Assembly: GCA_020628165.1 (NCBI GenBank)
Contig: JAHDFM010000005.1
Span: forward strand, 91,302 to 155,301
Length of the DNA: 64,000 nt
Source: Bdellovibrionales bacterium
GTDB lineage: Bacteria; Bdellovibrionota; Bdellovibrionia; Bdellovibrionales; UBA1609
Reading direction: 5' to 3'
Shown: positions 47,521 to 57,118 of the stretch, one piece after another
How the letters are laid out: every line of letters starts with the position of its first letter
How positions within the stretch are numbered: position 1 is the stretch's first letter
Made by a program: the position numbers and the translations under genes
Notes under the pieces: generated by a model
Told to the model about the DNA's origin: nothing
Databases searched by the model: none
What the model saw: the letters and a program-made list of their open reading frames with translations, nothing else

Positions 47521-47922
47521 ATGAAAAATAAATTAAAAAATACATTTAAAATTATAGCTTTAGTTGGTTCACTTCTTACATTCCTTAATGTTCATGCTTT
47601 ATTAGACTGTGAAGAGCACGCGTTGGAAGCTGTTGTTGAATATAATAACAGTCGCTCAGATTCTGGCTACAGTCCTTTGCATTATTCTTTTGATGTGGGA
47701 CCCTACGCTCTTTATTTTTTTATCGACAAAAGAGCTAACTTTATTAAAACTAGCTCGCAAAATTCACAAAACTCTCAAAAGCTTTATGAAGTGTTATTTT
47801 TAGCTGAAACATCTTGCCAGTTCGCTGAACTAAAGACTCAAGACTTTGAAATTCCCATGGCTAACCCGGATGTTATGATTAGAGAAAGTAGCATTCTTAA
47901 TCCTGAGAAGGCATCACATTAG
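47521..47922 (+). CDS. Small secreted protein of unknown function
   Basis: 133 residues from the ATG at 47521; an in-frame TTG at 47512 is less likely. Signal peptide MKNKLKNTFKIIALVG...NVHA. Two Cys in the mature part (LDCEEH, TSCQFAE), tyrosine-rich centre. No family recognised. It is followed by the 48-kb repeat cluster. Confidence 0.6.
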   Translation: MKNKLKNTFKIIALVGSLLTFLNVHALLDCEEHALEAVVEYNNSRSDSGYSPLHYSFDVGPYALYFFIDKRANFIKTSSQNSQNSQKLYEVLFLAETSCQFAELKTQDFEIPMANPDVMIRESSILNPEKASH

Positions 47923-47969
47923 TAAATGCCCTCCCATTTGTAGTGTTTATATTTTTTTAGGCGAAGGTT

Positions 47970-48066
47970 GCATATTTCTCTTTCCTCTCGTCTCCCTAGA
48001 TGCTTCCCGTGCTCAAACAAATATATGCCCGCAGCGCTCAAACCCTTTCGAGTTTATGCGGAGATC
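47970..48066. repeat. Truncated hairpin element C
   Basis: A degenerate element related to element B directly after it. Its 48002-48046 matches 48101-48145 at 41 of 45 positions, a direct repeat at 99-bp offset, while its left pyrimidine-rich arm (47970-48001) resembles element B's arm but has no partner on the right. It looks like a broken tandem copy. Confidence 0.7.
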
Positions 48067-48070
48067 GCAT

Positions 48071-48218
48071 ATTTTCTCCTTCTCCTTTTTCACACAAGAT
48101 GCTTCCCATGCTCAAACAAGCATATGTCCGCAGCGCTCAAACCCTCGCGGGTTTAAGCGCTTCGTCAATCCAACTGCGCGTGGAAAACATCTTGTGTGAA
48201 AAAGGAGAAGGAGAAAAT
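48071..48218. repeat. Long-arm hairpin element B
   Basis: Perfect 31-bp arms at 48071-48101 (pyrimidine-rich) and 48188-48218. The 86-bp interior carries AACTGCGCGTGGAA (48172-48185), shared with element A at 41.5 kb on the opposite strand, plus CTTCCCATGCTCAAACA, and an inner stem around CCCTCGCGGG. It sits in the 524-bp gap between two secreted-protein genes. Open frames across it follow repeat structure and are not called. Confidence 0.85.
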
Positions 48219-48264
48219 AATACCGGTAACTCATTGGCAGTGTCTTATTTTCTTTCTTTTATTC

Positions 48265-48319
<55 letters not shown>

Positions 48320-48446
48320 AGCTTTTAGTGACTGAATTTTTGTTTCACTTTGAGACTGATTTGTATTTAATTTAATAATTTTCAACACTTTTATAGGCTT
48401 ATGCTAAAATAGTAATAGGTTCGTTTCATAAACATTTGGGGGATTT

Positions 48447-49391
48447 ATGAGGCCATTTTTTATTTTATCTATTTCACTCACTCTTTTTTATACATCAACT
48501 GCTAGTTCTGACAACGTTCAAGGCCTCTCTCATATGGCCAGTGCCGCCTTTGCTGTTGGAATGGCTACGGGTAAATTAAATGCACTGGCAGGAACACAAA
48601 CTGGGGCAGCCGTAGCGGCGGAAGGTCAAGCTAAAGCCGCTGGCCCATGGGCTTCTGGCTTTTTTTACTTTGTTGCTGCCACTGAAGCAGCTGCTGCTGT
48701 AGAGAGCTTCAAAGATGGAAGGCGAACTAAAAGAACCGGGGTGAATGTTAGCTCTGATGGCAATGCTCTTAATTGTATAAATGGTGTTTGTACAGGTGTC
48801 AGTGGTGACTCAAGCATGAGTGACTCTGAAATTTTTGATTCGCAAAGCTCGTTTGATCAGTTCATGCGTGATGAAAAGTTAGATCAAGTTTTCGGTCAGT
48901 TAAAAAATCCGCAGGATATTCTTAATGAGCTTAAAGAAAAAGGTTATGACTTTAACAAAGATGACAACTCTTTGACGACTCCTGATGGGCGCAAGATCAC
49001 TGCAGCTGACGTAAAAGCTGCTGCCAGTGGTGGCGGACCAGCGTCTGAAGGGTTAAAGAGCTTGGAAAATACGGTTCGATCTTTAGAAAAAAAACAAAAA
49101 AAGTATTTAAATTTAGTGCAACGATTTCGCTCAGGTCAAAAAGGTGGCTATGCCAATGGATCGGCAAGTGGGCGAACGGGCAATGCTGCAAAGAAACCAG
49201 GGTTTCATTTAAACTTTGGATTGCCAAAAAACGGAGGCAGAAAACCTGCTTCAGCTTTTGGTCCCGTCACGTACGTGAAAGGTGATCCCATCTCCGCCCA
49301 AGGCGACAACTTGCTCCATATAGTAGAAAGATCCTACGAAGGCCTCCTCCAACAAAAACAACTTAAAATCCCAAAACAGAAACAAAAATAA
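48447..49391 (+). CDS. Secreted protein of unknown function, coiled-coil segment
   Basis: 314 residues with a signal peptide (cleavage near TSTASS). Ala/Gly-rich part at 25-90 (FAVGMATGKLNALAG, GPWASGFFYFVAATEAAAAV), a Cys pair (LNCINGVCTG), then a region DPILNELKEKGYDFNKDDNS-like with KITAADVKAAASGG, and a Lys/Gln coiled coil near 205-225 (LENTVRSLEKKQKKYLN). GGGGGA precedes the ATG and an extended -10 TATGCTAAAAT lies upstream. The tetranucleotide tract is 128 bp upstream. Confidence 0.65.
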   Translation: MRPFFILSISLTLFYTSTASSDNVQGLSHMASAAFAVGMATGKLNALAGTQTGAAVAAEGQAKAAGPWASGFFYFVAATEAAAAVESFKDGRRTKRTGVNVSSDGNALNCINGVCTGVSGDSSMSDSEIFDSQSSFDQFMRDEKLDQVFGQLKNPQDILNELKEKGYDFNKDDNSLTTPDGRKITAADVKAAASGGGPASEGLKSLENTVRSLEKKQKKYLNLVQRFRSGQKGGYANGSASGRTGNAAKKPGFHLNFGLPKNGGRKPASAFGPVTYVKGDPISAQGDNLLHIVERSYEGLLQQKQLKIPKQKQK

Positions 49392-49416
49392 AAAACTGTG
49401 CTTTTAAAAAAAAATA

Positions 49417-49523
49417 TCATCCTGAGCAATGTTCCGTCATCCTGAGTGTAGCGAAGGGTAGAAACAAACACTTCAATATCACACTATAAGCAAAAGACCT
49501 TTCGATCCGCTCAAGACGACAGT
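49417..49523. repeat. TCATCCTGAGC repeat cluster
   Basis: Two direct units beginning TCATCCTGAGC or TCATCCTGAGT (49417-49436, 49437-49457) and one inverted unit (49499-49523, read as GTCGTCTTGAGCGGAT on the minus strand). The same unit family forms an array at the right edge of the window. It lies between convergent genes. Similar TCATCCTGAGCG units are scattered in many bacterial genomes. Confidence 0.75.
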
Positions 49524-49595
49524 TGAAACTCTACTTTTGGTGATGAAGATGATAGTTTAGTTAGTTGCATAAGCGCAAAATGCAACAGTGACACC

Positions 49596-50507
49596 TTACT
49601 GGTTCAAAGCTTTGATCTGTTCGGAGAGGCTATAGACTTGGGTTAGTAAAATATCCAGGTCTTGGTTTGAAATTTTTTGAACGCTTAAAAGCTGTCTAAA
49701 GGAATCTAATCGAAAGTGCAATTGAGCCTTCAATAAAGGAAGTTCGCGAGTTTCGTTTGTCAGCTGAACGCTTTTCTCTAGGAGAGTCTTTAATTGATTT
49801 AACTGCAAAAGGACATCTTTAGGAAGGTTGTCATAAAAGGGCTTTAAGTCACAATTGACATAGTAATGGTCATTGTGACAACTTTTTGAACTTCCACCAT
49901 ATTGGCGACAAGCCATAGGCACTTCCCACTTGTACATGGTGTTGACCTTGAGCCCTATTTTAAAGTTAAAGATTTGATTCGCCTTTTTAAAGTCTGCTCC
50001 CATTTTTTCAAATGTTAAAGACTCACCAATGTACGTATAAGCATGTATGACTTCGTGCTGAGGAGCTTGAAACACTCCAATATAGCCTGGTTGTGGGTGT
50101 TTTTTGCGATTGCAATACTGACTCGTTATTATTTTATAAAATTCGCTTTGGTCTACATATCTTAATGTTTTATTATTCTTAGTGGCAAACAGGGCAGTGC
50201 CATAGCAGTTCGGTCCATCTTGTGGAAACGTAGTTCCCACCAACTTAAACAATGAGTCTGGAAAACAATTTTTTACTGAAAATTGACAAGTGTTTGAAGT
50301 GCCATTTATGACTGCCTCTGGTTTGCAAGTGTCACTTAGAAAATACTTGTCCATAAATTGTTTGAGGTGATTTATCTGAGCTCGGATTTGGCTGCAAGAT
50401 CCTTGGATGGTTGTGTTTTGATGATTCACTATTCTAGGGCTGTCATCAGCTGAAAGTTTCAACGAGACAAGAGTCATTGATATGATGAATAAGATGGACC
50501 TGAACAT
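49596..50507 (-). CDS. Secreted protein of unknown function, possible Cys-His hydrolase
   Basis: 303 residues with a signal peptide (ending LKLSA). The middle contains DGPNCYGTALFA and, later, EVIHAYTYIGESLTFEKMG, an arrangement of Cys and His that resembles papain-fold (NlpC/P60 or YiiX type) hydrolases; that is a weak resemblance. Additional Cys pairs suggest disulfides. The C-terminal third is helical with Leu/Gln heptads. Confidence 0.6.
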   Translation of the reverse strand: MFRSILFIISMTLVSLKLSADDSPRIVNHQNTTIQGSCSQIRAQINHLKQFMDKYFLSDTCKPEAVINGTSNTCQFSVKNCFPDSLFKLVGTTFPQDGPNCYGTALFATKNNKTLRYVDQSEFYKIITSQYCNRKKHPQPGYIGVFQAPQHEVIHAYTYIGESLTFEKMGADFKKANQIFNFKIGLKVNTMYKWEVPMACRQYGGSSKSCHNDHYYVNCDLKPFYDNLPKDVLLQLNQLKTLLEKSVQLTNETRELPLLKAQLHFRLDSFRQLLSVQKISNQDLDILLTQVYSLSEQIKALNQ

Positions 50508-50834
50508 TAGGCTTTATTGAATACAATATGTTAGTAGTTAAGATCCACTGATTATTGACCTATGTTTCTTTTTAAAATTTATTACTAGGACAATAAAATT
50601 AATTTATAGCAATAATTTGCCTATATTTAAGTTGATGGTCTTTGAAGATAGTCATGCAATAGCAATATTTTATTGTTCTATGTATATAGGTGAAGATGTT
50701 GTGATTTAGTTAATGCATGATTGGCTCCTAAAAAAAAGTCTCAATAATCTACTTTCATAAAATAGTGATCACCTAGAAGTGCCTATGCCATTGGTGCATT
50801 TAAGTCCTAAGAATTTCTTAATCAAGCATTCAAA

Positions 50835-50879
50835 AAAACTTAAGAGTGGCAAAACGACACTGAAGTGAATTTAAGTTTT
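50835..50879. promoter_or_regulatory. Inverted repeat in the divergent gap, possible activator site
   Basis: AAACTTAA and TTAAGTTT form the outer arms, with AGTG and CACT inside. It lies about 150-190 bp upstream of the sigma-54-like promoter at 51028, where enhancer-binding proteins usually bind. The rest of the 584-bp gap 50508-51091 is AT-rich, without a gene that I can see. Confidence 0.3.
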
Positions 50880-51027
50880 CTTTTTTACAGAATCATTTAT
50901 CCATAAAATTTAGTTATATAATATAAGATTTCTTTTCAATTTGGCTAATAGGCAAATGCCTGACGTCTTATCGTATATAAAAATATTTTATATTAACTGC
51001 TCAGCTCGAAACTGGGGTCAGAATGTC

Positions 51028-51043
51028 TGGCACAGTAATTGTA
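51028..51043 (+). promoter_or_regulatory. Sigma-54-like -24/-12 promoter
   Basis: TGGCACAGTAATTGTA: GG at 51029-51030, ten bases, GT (consensus GC) at 51041-51042. Predicted start near 51054, about 38 bp before the ATG. Confidence 0.58.
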
Positions 51044-51091
51044 CTAAGGTCCAGTGAGATGAGAGGGGACTCTTAAACCAGGGAGTGGGGG

Positions 51092-51931
51092 ATGAAAGCA
51101 TTACTAAGTTTAATCGTGTTATTGTTAGGGGGGGGTGCTTTTGCACAAACTAACGTAACCAACTTAGACATCAATGAAGGAGTGAGTAAGTCGGTATTAC
51201 TACCAAAAGACTTAACTGTTCGTGTAGGGATGGGATTTGCTGGAACTGTTTCCGATGAATCTCAATCTGAGGGGTCACGAACAGCCACTCTTTCTCTCAC
51301 GCCAACTTATAAATTTAATAAAGACTACAGGATCACAGCTTCGGCTTCAGTCACCCAGGAATACGAAATTGAAAGAGTGTTTTACTCAAACACGCGATTG
51401 ACATTGTATTTACCAACATGGACGTTGTTAAATGACTCCATCACGGTTTACCCGAGTGTGGCCGGGAGCCTTCCTACTAATAATATAGCTTACAGGGACG
51501 AAAGCTTTAGAGGGGCTCTGAGTGGTGGAGCAAGCTTTACTGGAACTCTCCTGAGTAAAACATTCCCTGTGAGTGTTTACTACAACCTTTCAGGAGGAAG
51601 AAACTTACACAAATTTAGACGCAATAACCTACGGACTGCTAACACAGAGTACTTCATATCTCATAGTTTGGGTCTCACCAAAGGTATTAAAAAAGCGTCG
51701 ATCACCTTGGCAGGAACTCTCAATCCGGCCTGGGATTACAACGGCGACTACGAACCAACCTACTCATTGTCACAGACACTGAGTTACGCCGCCGACAATG
51801 GGGTTTTATATAATTTATCGCACGCCACTGGAGGACGTGCACTTGATTATCGAGGTGACTTTTCAAATGTTGATTTACTCGATGATTACCGCTCAAGGAT
51901 CAGTTTTAATTTAGTGTATACAATTAAATAG
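51092..51931 (+). CDS. Probable outer-membrane beta-barrel protein
   Basis: 279 residues. Signal peptide ends GGAFAQ. The mature chain is a series of amphipathic strands (TATLSLTPTYKF, TASASVTQEYEI, SVYYNLSGGRNLH, RISFNLVYTI) typical of a barrel of 10-14 strands. GGGAGTGGGGG precedes the ATG. It is 11 bp ahead of the large metalloprotease gene, and both appear to come from the sigma-54-like promoter at 51028. Confidence 0.78.
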   Translation: MKALLSLIVLLLGGGAFAQTNVTNLDINEGVSKSVLLPKDLTVRVGMGFAGTVSDESQSEGSRTATLSLTPTYKFNKDYRITASASVTQEYEIERVFYSNTRLTLYLPTWTLLNDSITVYPSVAGSLPTNNIAYRDESFRGALSGGASFTGTLLSKTFPVSVYYNLSGGRNLHKFRRNNLRTANTEYFISHSLGLTKGIKKASITLAGTLNPAWDYNGDYEPTYSLSQTLSYAADNGVLYNLSHATGGRALDYRGDFSNVDLLDDYRSRISFNLVYTIK

Positions 51932-51942
51932 GGGGAGGAAAA

Positions 51943-54900
51943 ATGACAAAACTAATCAAATATATAATGCCGCTCATCGGGCTGGTGCTATTGTCCTCGT
52001 GTGACAAAGACCGACCGTATGATAGCATTGAGAACAAAGCCGGAGCCAGCAATGTGCTCAGTAAAAACTCTATTGATCACATGTCTCAAAGAGGCAAACA
52101 CGTGATCAATCCACAAACGGGTGAGCAGTTTAGCCTGTCGACCAGCCACAAGATACCTGTTGATATGCAGTATTTAGCTGTTGTTTCTACGACGAGCATT
52201 GATAAAGATGCACCAGTGACACCTTATGAAATGGGTCGAGAGGTGCGTACAGTATTATCTTTCACAGAGGGTAACCTGATTGCGTTTGAGATTCCAAACG
52301 AGTTCACGGGGACGGATCTTAACTTTAAACCCTTCTTAAAAGTGCCAATTTCACACATCGATTACAAGTGTCAAGAAGATGCCAACGGCCGATGCACACA
52401 ACGTGAAATTGTAGACACTGAGAAGACATGGGTGAACAAAAGGTTTTTCCAACCAAAGTTTGAAAATGCAAAACTAGAGTCTTTGGACGGATTATTTTCA
52501 ACACTCATTAACTATGCTATTGGCTGTTCATCTGAGCTTGAGTCTCGAGTGATCAGTTACAAAGTTGAAAAAGAGGCCATAAATATCACCTTAGAAAAAA
52601 CCATGCGACAGAACTTCTCCTGTGCTGGTTTGACGGCTTTATTCAACCCAGCAGAAGTCACCTACAGAATGCAGCAAAACATTTCTTTGGTAAAACTATC
52701 TACTTTGGCGTCGCCTGATTACGAACCCCTAGAGTATCAGTTGGCTGGACCCAATGAGTTTGGATATTTCCGTACGATATATACGACACGAGATGCCAGT
52801 AACCGTGTCTGTCAAGATTGTCGCAAAGAGTTCGTTAGCAGATGGAACCCTAAGAAGAAAGTGATTGATTTTCATTTGAGCTCTCACTTTGATAAGCCAG
52901 AGAATGCCACTTTAAAAAGTGCCACTTACCACGGAATCAAAGTGGTCAATGAAGCCTTCAAAGAAGCGGGCACAGACATGCAAATTGTTTTGCATGACAA
53001 CAGCCCTAAAAATATAGAAGGTGACATTCGTAAGAACTTAATCGTTATGGTGGAAGATCCAATTAGCCGAGGACTTCTTGGTTATGGTCCTTCGATTACA
53101 AACCCAATGACGGGTGAAATTTTACATGCGCGAACTGTGATGTTTCCTGGAATCATGCGCTTTACGATTGAACAAGCTTACGGTGAGTTCCAAAAGTTGA
53201 TCATTGAAAAAGAGCTTAGTAAAATTGATGCTGCACAGGGGCTCAACGGAGCGACACCGGGTCGTCCTGAAAGTATGACGTCAAAGGCCGAGTCACAGTT
53301 GAATCAGTCTTTACTAACACTTAAAAATGCAGACAAATTAAAGACGTTGCAAGTGAATCAAATGGATTTGCACCAGCAAAAACCAGAAGTGATTGACCGT
53401 GTTTTTAAAAGACCAGATCCAGTCAATTTAGATGACTCTAAAGTAAAAATCTTGGCAAAGTACTTCAACTTGCATCAAGAAAAGTCGATCTCTTTGAAAG
53501 AAGAGCTTGAAGAGTTAACAAAGAACAATTACTACCCAGCTGAGCTTTTTAATGTCAACGGAGCTATGGGCGATATCATTGAAAAGTTGGTGAAACAAAA
53601 TGACTACAGACCTTGGGATGCTTTGACTCAAGCTCAAAGAGACAACGTGGTTAACCAATTGTTGCCAGTGGTTTGGGTGCCAACCTTAGTGCACGAAATC
53701 GGCCATAACTTAGGTTTGAGACATAACTTCAATGGTTCAAATGACAAAGACAACTATTACACTCTTGATGAACTTGCCGACCGTGGCATTGAACGCGAGA
53801 TGAAGTACAGCTCTATTATGGACTACTCTTTCAGCAGTGCTAACGAGTTATCGATCATGGGTAAATACGATGTGGCGGCTTTAAGATTTGCTTACTCAGA
53901 ACAAATGGAGACCTTATCGGGTGAAATGGTTTCTATTAACCAGCCAGTGGATCCAAGCACCATCAAGCCTTACCAATTCTGTACAGATGACAGTGTCTCA
54001 TTAAGTGCTAACTGCAACCGTTTTGATGAGGGTTCAAGTTACACAGAGATTGTTCAAAACACAATTCAGAGATACGAAGAGAACTACAGACGTTATAACT
54101 TTAAAAGAGATCGTTATAGCTTTTCTTCAACAACGGGTGATGTGGTCCAGGTTTCAATAGTTGCTAGAACGACTGACTTATTAAGAACTGTGTTCGAGCT
54201 TTACGAAGAGATTGCTACCGACTTTAAAGATCAGTTGGAGGCCGATCCAACCTTATGGGAGTCTGTCGAATTTTTAAGAGACATAAAGCAAGCAACGATC
54301 CTTGGTGGACAGTTTTTGATAAACATTGTCGAAACCCCAGATGTTCATTGTTTGATCGCTCAAACCATGCCAGACGGCAGTCTAGAGCTTGCAGCCATTT
54401 TACAACTTAAAAATTTAAGTAAAAGAGACGCAACTTGTTTTGGGCTGGAATTGGCACAAGGGTTTCAGGCGGTTGGTCAAGCAGGGAAATCATTCAATCA
54501 CATCCGCGATCGTAGAAACCCTCTAGCTGGCATTGAGCAAATTGATGTGAGAGGTGTTTGGATTGATAAAATGATGGCTTTAGACACTTTGTTGCAAAGG
54601 TCTGCAGGTCTTGGAAACTTTGATAACAAAGTAAAAAATATGGTGAGTGTGCCTGAATTGAAAGAGCCTATTTTAAAAATGTTAGACAGCATTGCCAAAG
54701 ATAGCTTTGAGTCAGTACTGACCTTTGACACCGTTTTTGGTGAGCCGATCACAATCCCGTGGAAGTACAGTATGTTCACCGATGACACTCACAAGTTGAA
54801 CCAGCACTTTCACCCTGGAATTATCAGATACTTCGGCTTGAATGAGTCTGGCCCAACACAGTTTCAAAAGTTAGCGATGACTGTTGTTAAAGACAATGCT

Positions 54901-55314
54901 TGGCATGAAAATGACAGAGTCTTAGGGCAAGAGCTTTTCGACACATTCAAAATTTATGACGAATTGCCAGTCGGTAATGAAGAGAAAGATTTAATCACTC
55001 ATAAAATTGGGAACACAACTCTTTACGCCTACCCAACAAATATAACGGCTAGAGGTGCCATTGCTAGCATTGCCACCGTCGAAAGAGTTGATGAGATCAA
55101 TGAGCTTATAGCTGAGGAGCCTGCTCGAGAGGAGCAAATGCGAGAAGTGATTGAGCTGAGAAAATCAGGTCAACAAACAGAGCCTTCCGAGTTTGCCGAT
55201 GAGTTTGTGAAATTGTTATACACACTGGATGTTGAAGTGTTGGAAGACAGTTTAACAGGTCAGTTACTTCCTAAAGAAGACTTTTACGAAATGATCCTTG
55301 AGTCATTGTTGTAA
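51943..55314 (+). CDS. Large zinc metalloprotease lipoprotein
   Basis: 1123 residues. Lipoprotein signal VLLSSC (Cys20). The extended zinc motif HEIGHNLGLRHNF gives H584, E585, H588 and H594, as in metzincin-like DUF5117/DUF4953-type proteases. Further on, SSIMDYSF provides the Met-turn-like element. The N-terminal half carries the TFLSFTEGNLIAFE-type beta pattern and a Cys-rich stretch (CQEDANGRC; CQDCRKEF). Likely tethered to the outer membrane and secreted outward. Second gene after the barrel protein (11-bp gap, GGGGGAGG binding site). Confidence 0.85.
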   Translation: MTKLIKYIMPLIGLVLLSSCDKDRPYDSIENKAGASNVLSKNSIDHMSQRGKHVINPQTGEQFSLSTSHKIPVDMQYLAVVSTTSIDKDAPVTPYEMGREVRTVLSFTEGNLIAFEIPNEFTGTDLNFKPFLKVPISHIDYKCQEDANGRCTQREIVDTEKTWVNKRFFQPKFENAKLESLDGLFSTLINYAIGCSSELESRVISYKVEKEAINITLEKTMRQNFSCAGLTALFNPAEVTYRMQQNISLVKLSTLASPDYEPLEYQLAGPNEFGYFRTIYTTRDASNRVCQDCRKEFVSRWNPKKKVIDFHLSSHFDKPENATLKSATYHGIKVVNEAFKEAGTDMQIVLHDNSPKNIEGDIRKNLIVMVEDPISRGLLGYGPSITNPMTGEILHARTVMFPGIMRFTIEQAYGEFQKLIIEKELSKIDAAQGLNGATPGRPESMTSKAESQLNQSLLTLKNADKLKTLQVNQMDLHQQKPEVIDRVFKRPDPVNLDDSKVKILAKYFNLHQEKSISLKEELEELTKNNYYPAELFNVNGAMGDIIEKLVKQNDYRPWDALTQAQRDNVVNQLLPVVWVPTLVHEIGHNLGLRHNFNGSNDKDNYYTLDELADRGIEREMKYSSIMDYSFSSANELSIMGKYDVAALRFAYSEQMETLSGEMVSINQPVDPSTIKPYQFCTDDSVSLSANCNRFDEGSSYTEIVQNTIQRYEENYRRYNFKRDRYSFSSTTGDVVQVSIVARTTDLLRTVFELYEEIATDFKDQLEADPTLWESVEFLRDIKQATILGGQFLINIVETPDVHCLIAQTMPDGSLELAAILQLKNLSKRDATCFGLELAQGFQAVGQAGKSFNHIRDRRNPLAGIEQIDVRGVWIDKMMALDTLLQRSAGLGNFDNKVKNMVSVPELKEPILKMLDSIAKDSFESVLTFDTVFGEPITIPWKYSMFTDDTHKLNQHFHPGIIRYFGLNESGPTQFQKLAMTVVKDNAWHENDRVLGQELFDTFKIYDELPVGNEEKDLITHKIGNTTLYAYPTNITARGAIASIATVERVDEINELIAEEPAREEQMREVIELRKSGQQTEPSEFADEFVKLLYTLDVEVLEDSLTGQLLPKEDFYEMILESLL

Positions 55315-55340
55315 CACTAAATAAAAAACTGCCATGTTTT

Positions 55341-55377
55341 CAGCCAGTGCCCTAAAAAAGCACTGGCTGTTTTTTTA
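55341..55377 (+). terminator. Rho-independent terminator
   Basis: Stem CAGCCAGTGC (55341-55350) / GCACTGGCTG (55360-55369), nine-base loop, then eight T residues. It ends the barrel-metalloprotease unit. Confidence 0.93.
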
Positions 55378-55617
55378 TAAGCTAGCCTCATTTGCTTGTA
55401 TGAGTCCAAGCATGGTTGTTTTTCTTGTCTATAAAAAGTATGAAGTAGATTTTAATAGTCCCGAATTTTTTCTAACGCGAGGAGACCTCTACGGAGGGGT
55501 TGGGGCTAGCTCTTTTAATTCTTATAATTTATAGAATCTATTGAAATAATAAAATAGGCATCATAATTGCTATTGTCTTATATTTATTGGTTTTTATTTG
55601 ATTTACTGGAGTTTGGT

Positions 55618-56739
55618 TTGAAAACTGTAAAAAAAGTTGGCATGTTGACAGCACTATTTGTCAGTAGTTTGTTGTTATCAAGCTTTGCTGTTGCCGACTG
55701 TTCGAAGCTGAGTTCCATTGGAGTTGAAGAGTCTTCCTTTAAAAAAAATATATCAAATGCTAGTAATACGGTTGTTGAGTTTATTGAAAATAAATCTGTT
55801 CCTGGGTTATCGCTCGCTGTTATTAAGGACAATAAATTAATTTGGTCAGAGGGTTTTGGTTGTTCAAATATATCTCATAACACAGTAATGACCCCAGATA
55901 CACAGATGCGCATTTCGAGCATTTCCAAAACCTTAACTGCAACTGGAATTGGAATACTTTTGCAACAAGGCAAAATAGCTCTGGATTCTCCTGTAAAAAC
56001 TTACATATCAAATTTGCCTCAAGACTATAATTTAATAACCATTGCGGACTTAGCTTGGCATCGCTCAGGAATCAGACACTATGAAAATGATCAACCAAAT
56101 GAAAAGCAATATTCTACTGTGAACGGTGGTCTTGAGAAATTTGTAAATGAGCCCTTGAAATTTACCCCAGCTTCAAACTTCTTGTATTCGAGTTTTGGCT
56201 GGAATTTGTTAGGAGCTGCCATAGAAAATATTACTGGAGAAACATATTTAGGCTTTATGCAAAAAAATGTCTTTCAACCTTTGGGTCTATCTTCGATTGT
56301 TGCACTGGATAGCGGACATATTATAAAAAATGAGGCATCATACTATTTGCTGGTTGATGATGCTTTTAACGAAGTCAAGCATGAGAACTATAGCTATAAA
56401 TGGCCGTCGGCGGGATATTTGTCAACAGCAAGCGACTTAGTAAAATTATCGTCTTCCTATTTCAATGAAAAATTCTTAAAAAAACAAGCTCGAGATGCTT
56501 TGTGGACTCCTGACGATATGATGTATTCAAAATTTGCAATTGGTTGGTTTTACTCTTTTAATGAAGCAAGATCTCCGCGATTGCAACATTATATGACTCA
56601 TAGTGGAAGCAGCAAAGCTTCACGTGCAATACTGAGATATTTTCCTGCGTCAAACACTCATATTGCAATTTTGGTAAATACTAGGAATAAGAAGATTGAT
56701 CTTGGCAAGTTGGCGAATAAAATAATTCAACTTTTGTAG
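55618..56739 (+). CDS. Class C beta-lactamase-family serine hydrolase
   Basis: 373 residues from a TTG at 55618, chosen because GGAG at 55608-55611 is 6 bp upstream and it gives a signal peptide (LTALFVSSLLLSSFAVA). The serine motif SISK has Ser101 and Lys104. The second motif reads YSSFGWN where the family usually has YxN, and the third reads THSGSSK for HxG. Members include esterases, D-aminopeptidases and penicillin-binding peptidases; the substrate is not predictable. Beta-lactamase activity should not be assumed. Confidence 0.82.
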   Translation: MKTVKKVGMLTALFVSSLLLSSFAVADCSKLSSIGVEESSFKKNISNASNTVVEFIENKSVPGLSLAVIKDNKLIWSEGFGCSNISHNTVMTPDTQMRISSISKTLTATGIGILLQQGKIALDSPVKTYISNLPQDYNLITIADLAWHRSGIRHYENDQPNEKQYSTVNGGLEKFVNEPLKFTPASNFLYSSFGWNLLGAAIENITGETYLGFMQKNVFQPLGLSSIVALDSGHIIKNEASYYLLVDDAFNEVKHENYSYKWPSAGYLSTASDLVKLSSSYFNEKFLKKQARDALWTPDDMMYSKFAIGWFYSFNEARSPRLQHYMTHSGSSKASRAILRYFPASNTHIAILVNTRNKKIDLGKLANKIIQLL

Positions 56740-56983
56740 GCTTTTGAACTGTGCTTTTCTAACTTTTCTGCGGAAATTATCAATTTGAGTTTAAAAAAAT
56801 ACCTTAATGTAAAAGCTTTTTTTGATTTCTACTCATTGAAAATAATTCTTGGTCGTCTAATTTTTAGAAACAACAGTTTTACTAGAAAAATGATCTATAG
56901 ATAATGAGTAGAATTTAGGAATGTAAATTCGCTAGGTTAGGATAGTTATTGGCATATATAGTTTAAATTTAAAAAATCAAAGT

Positions 56984-56999
56984 TGGCACAGTATTAGCT
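56984..56999 (+). promoter_or_regulatory. Sigma-54-like -24/-12 promoter
   Basis: TGGCACAGTATTAGCT: GG at 56985-56986, ten bases, GC at 56997-56998. Predicted start near 57010, giving a leader of about 110 nt before the ATG at 57119. The rest of 56740-57118 shows no gene. Confidence 0.58.
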
Positions 57000-57118
57000 A
57001 TAATCAAATAAAATAATGAACCGTATTAAATGTCTGAAGCTGATTTGCTGATAGCTTTAAGGGTGCAAAGACTTAAAAAACACCACCCCAATGACATTCC
57101 TATTTTTAAGGAGAGAGA

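Noticed and set aside
55334..55534. Plus-strand frame of 66 codons
   Set aside because: Starts inside the terminator stem of the metalloprotease unit and has no ribosome binding site.
55618..56739. Antibiotic-resistance beta-lactamase
   Set aside because: Only the fold motifs are shared; YSS replaces YxN and most proteins of this wider family are esterases or peptidases.
56983..57004. Sigma-70 promoter TTGGCA / TATAAT
   Set aside because: The spacing is 10 bp, far too short; the same bases fit a sigma-54 element.
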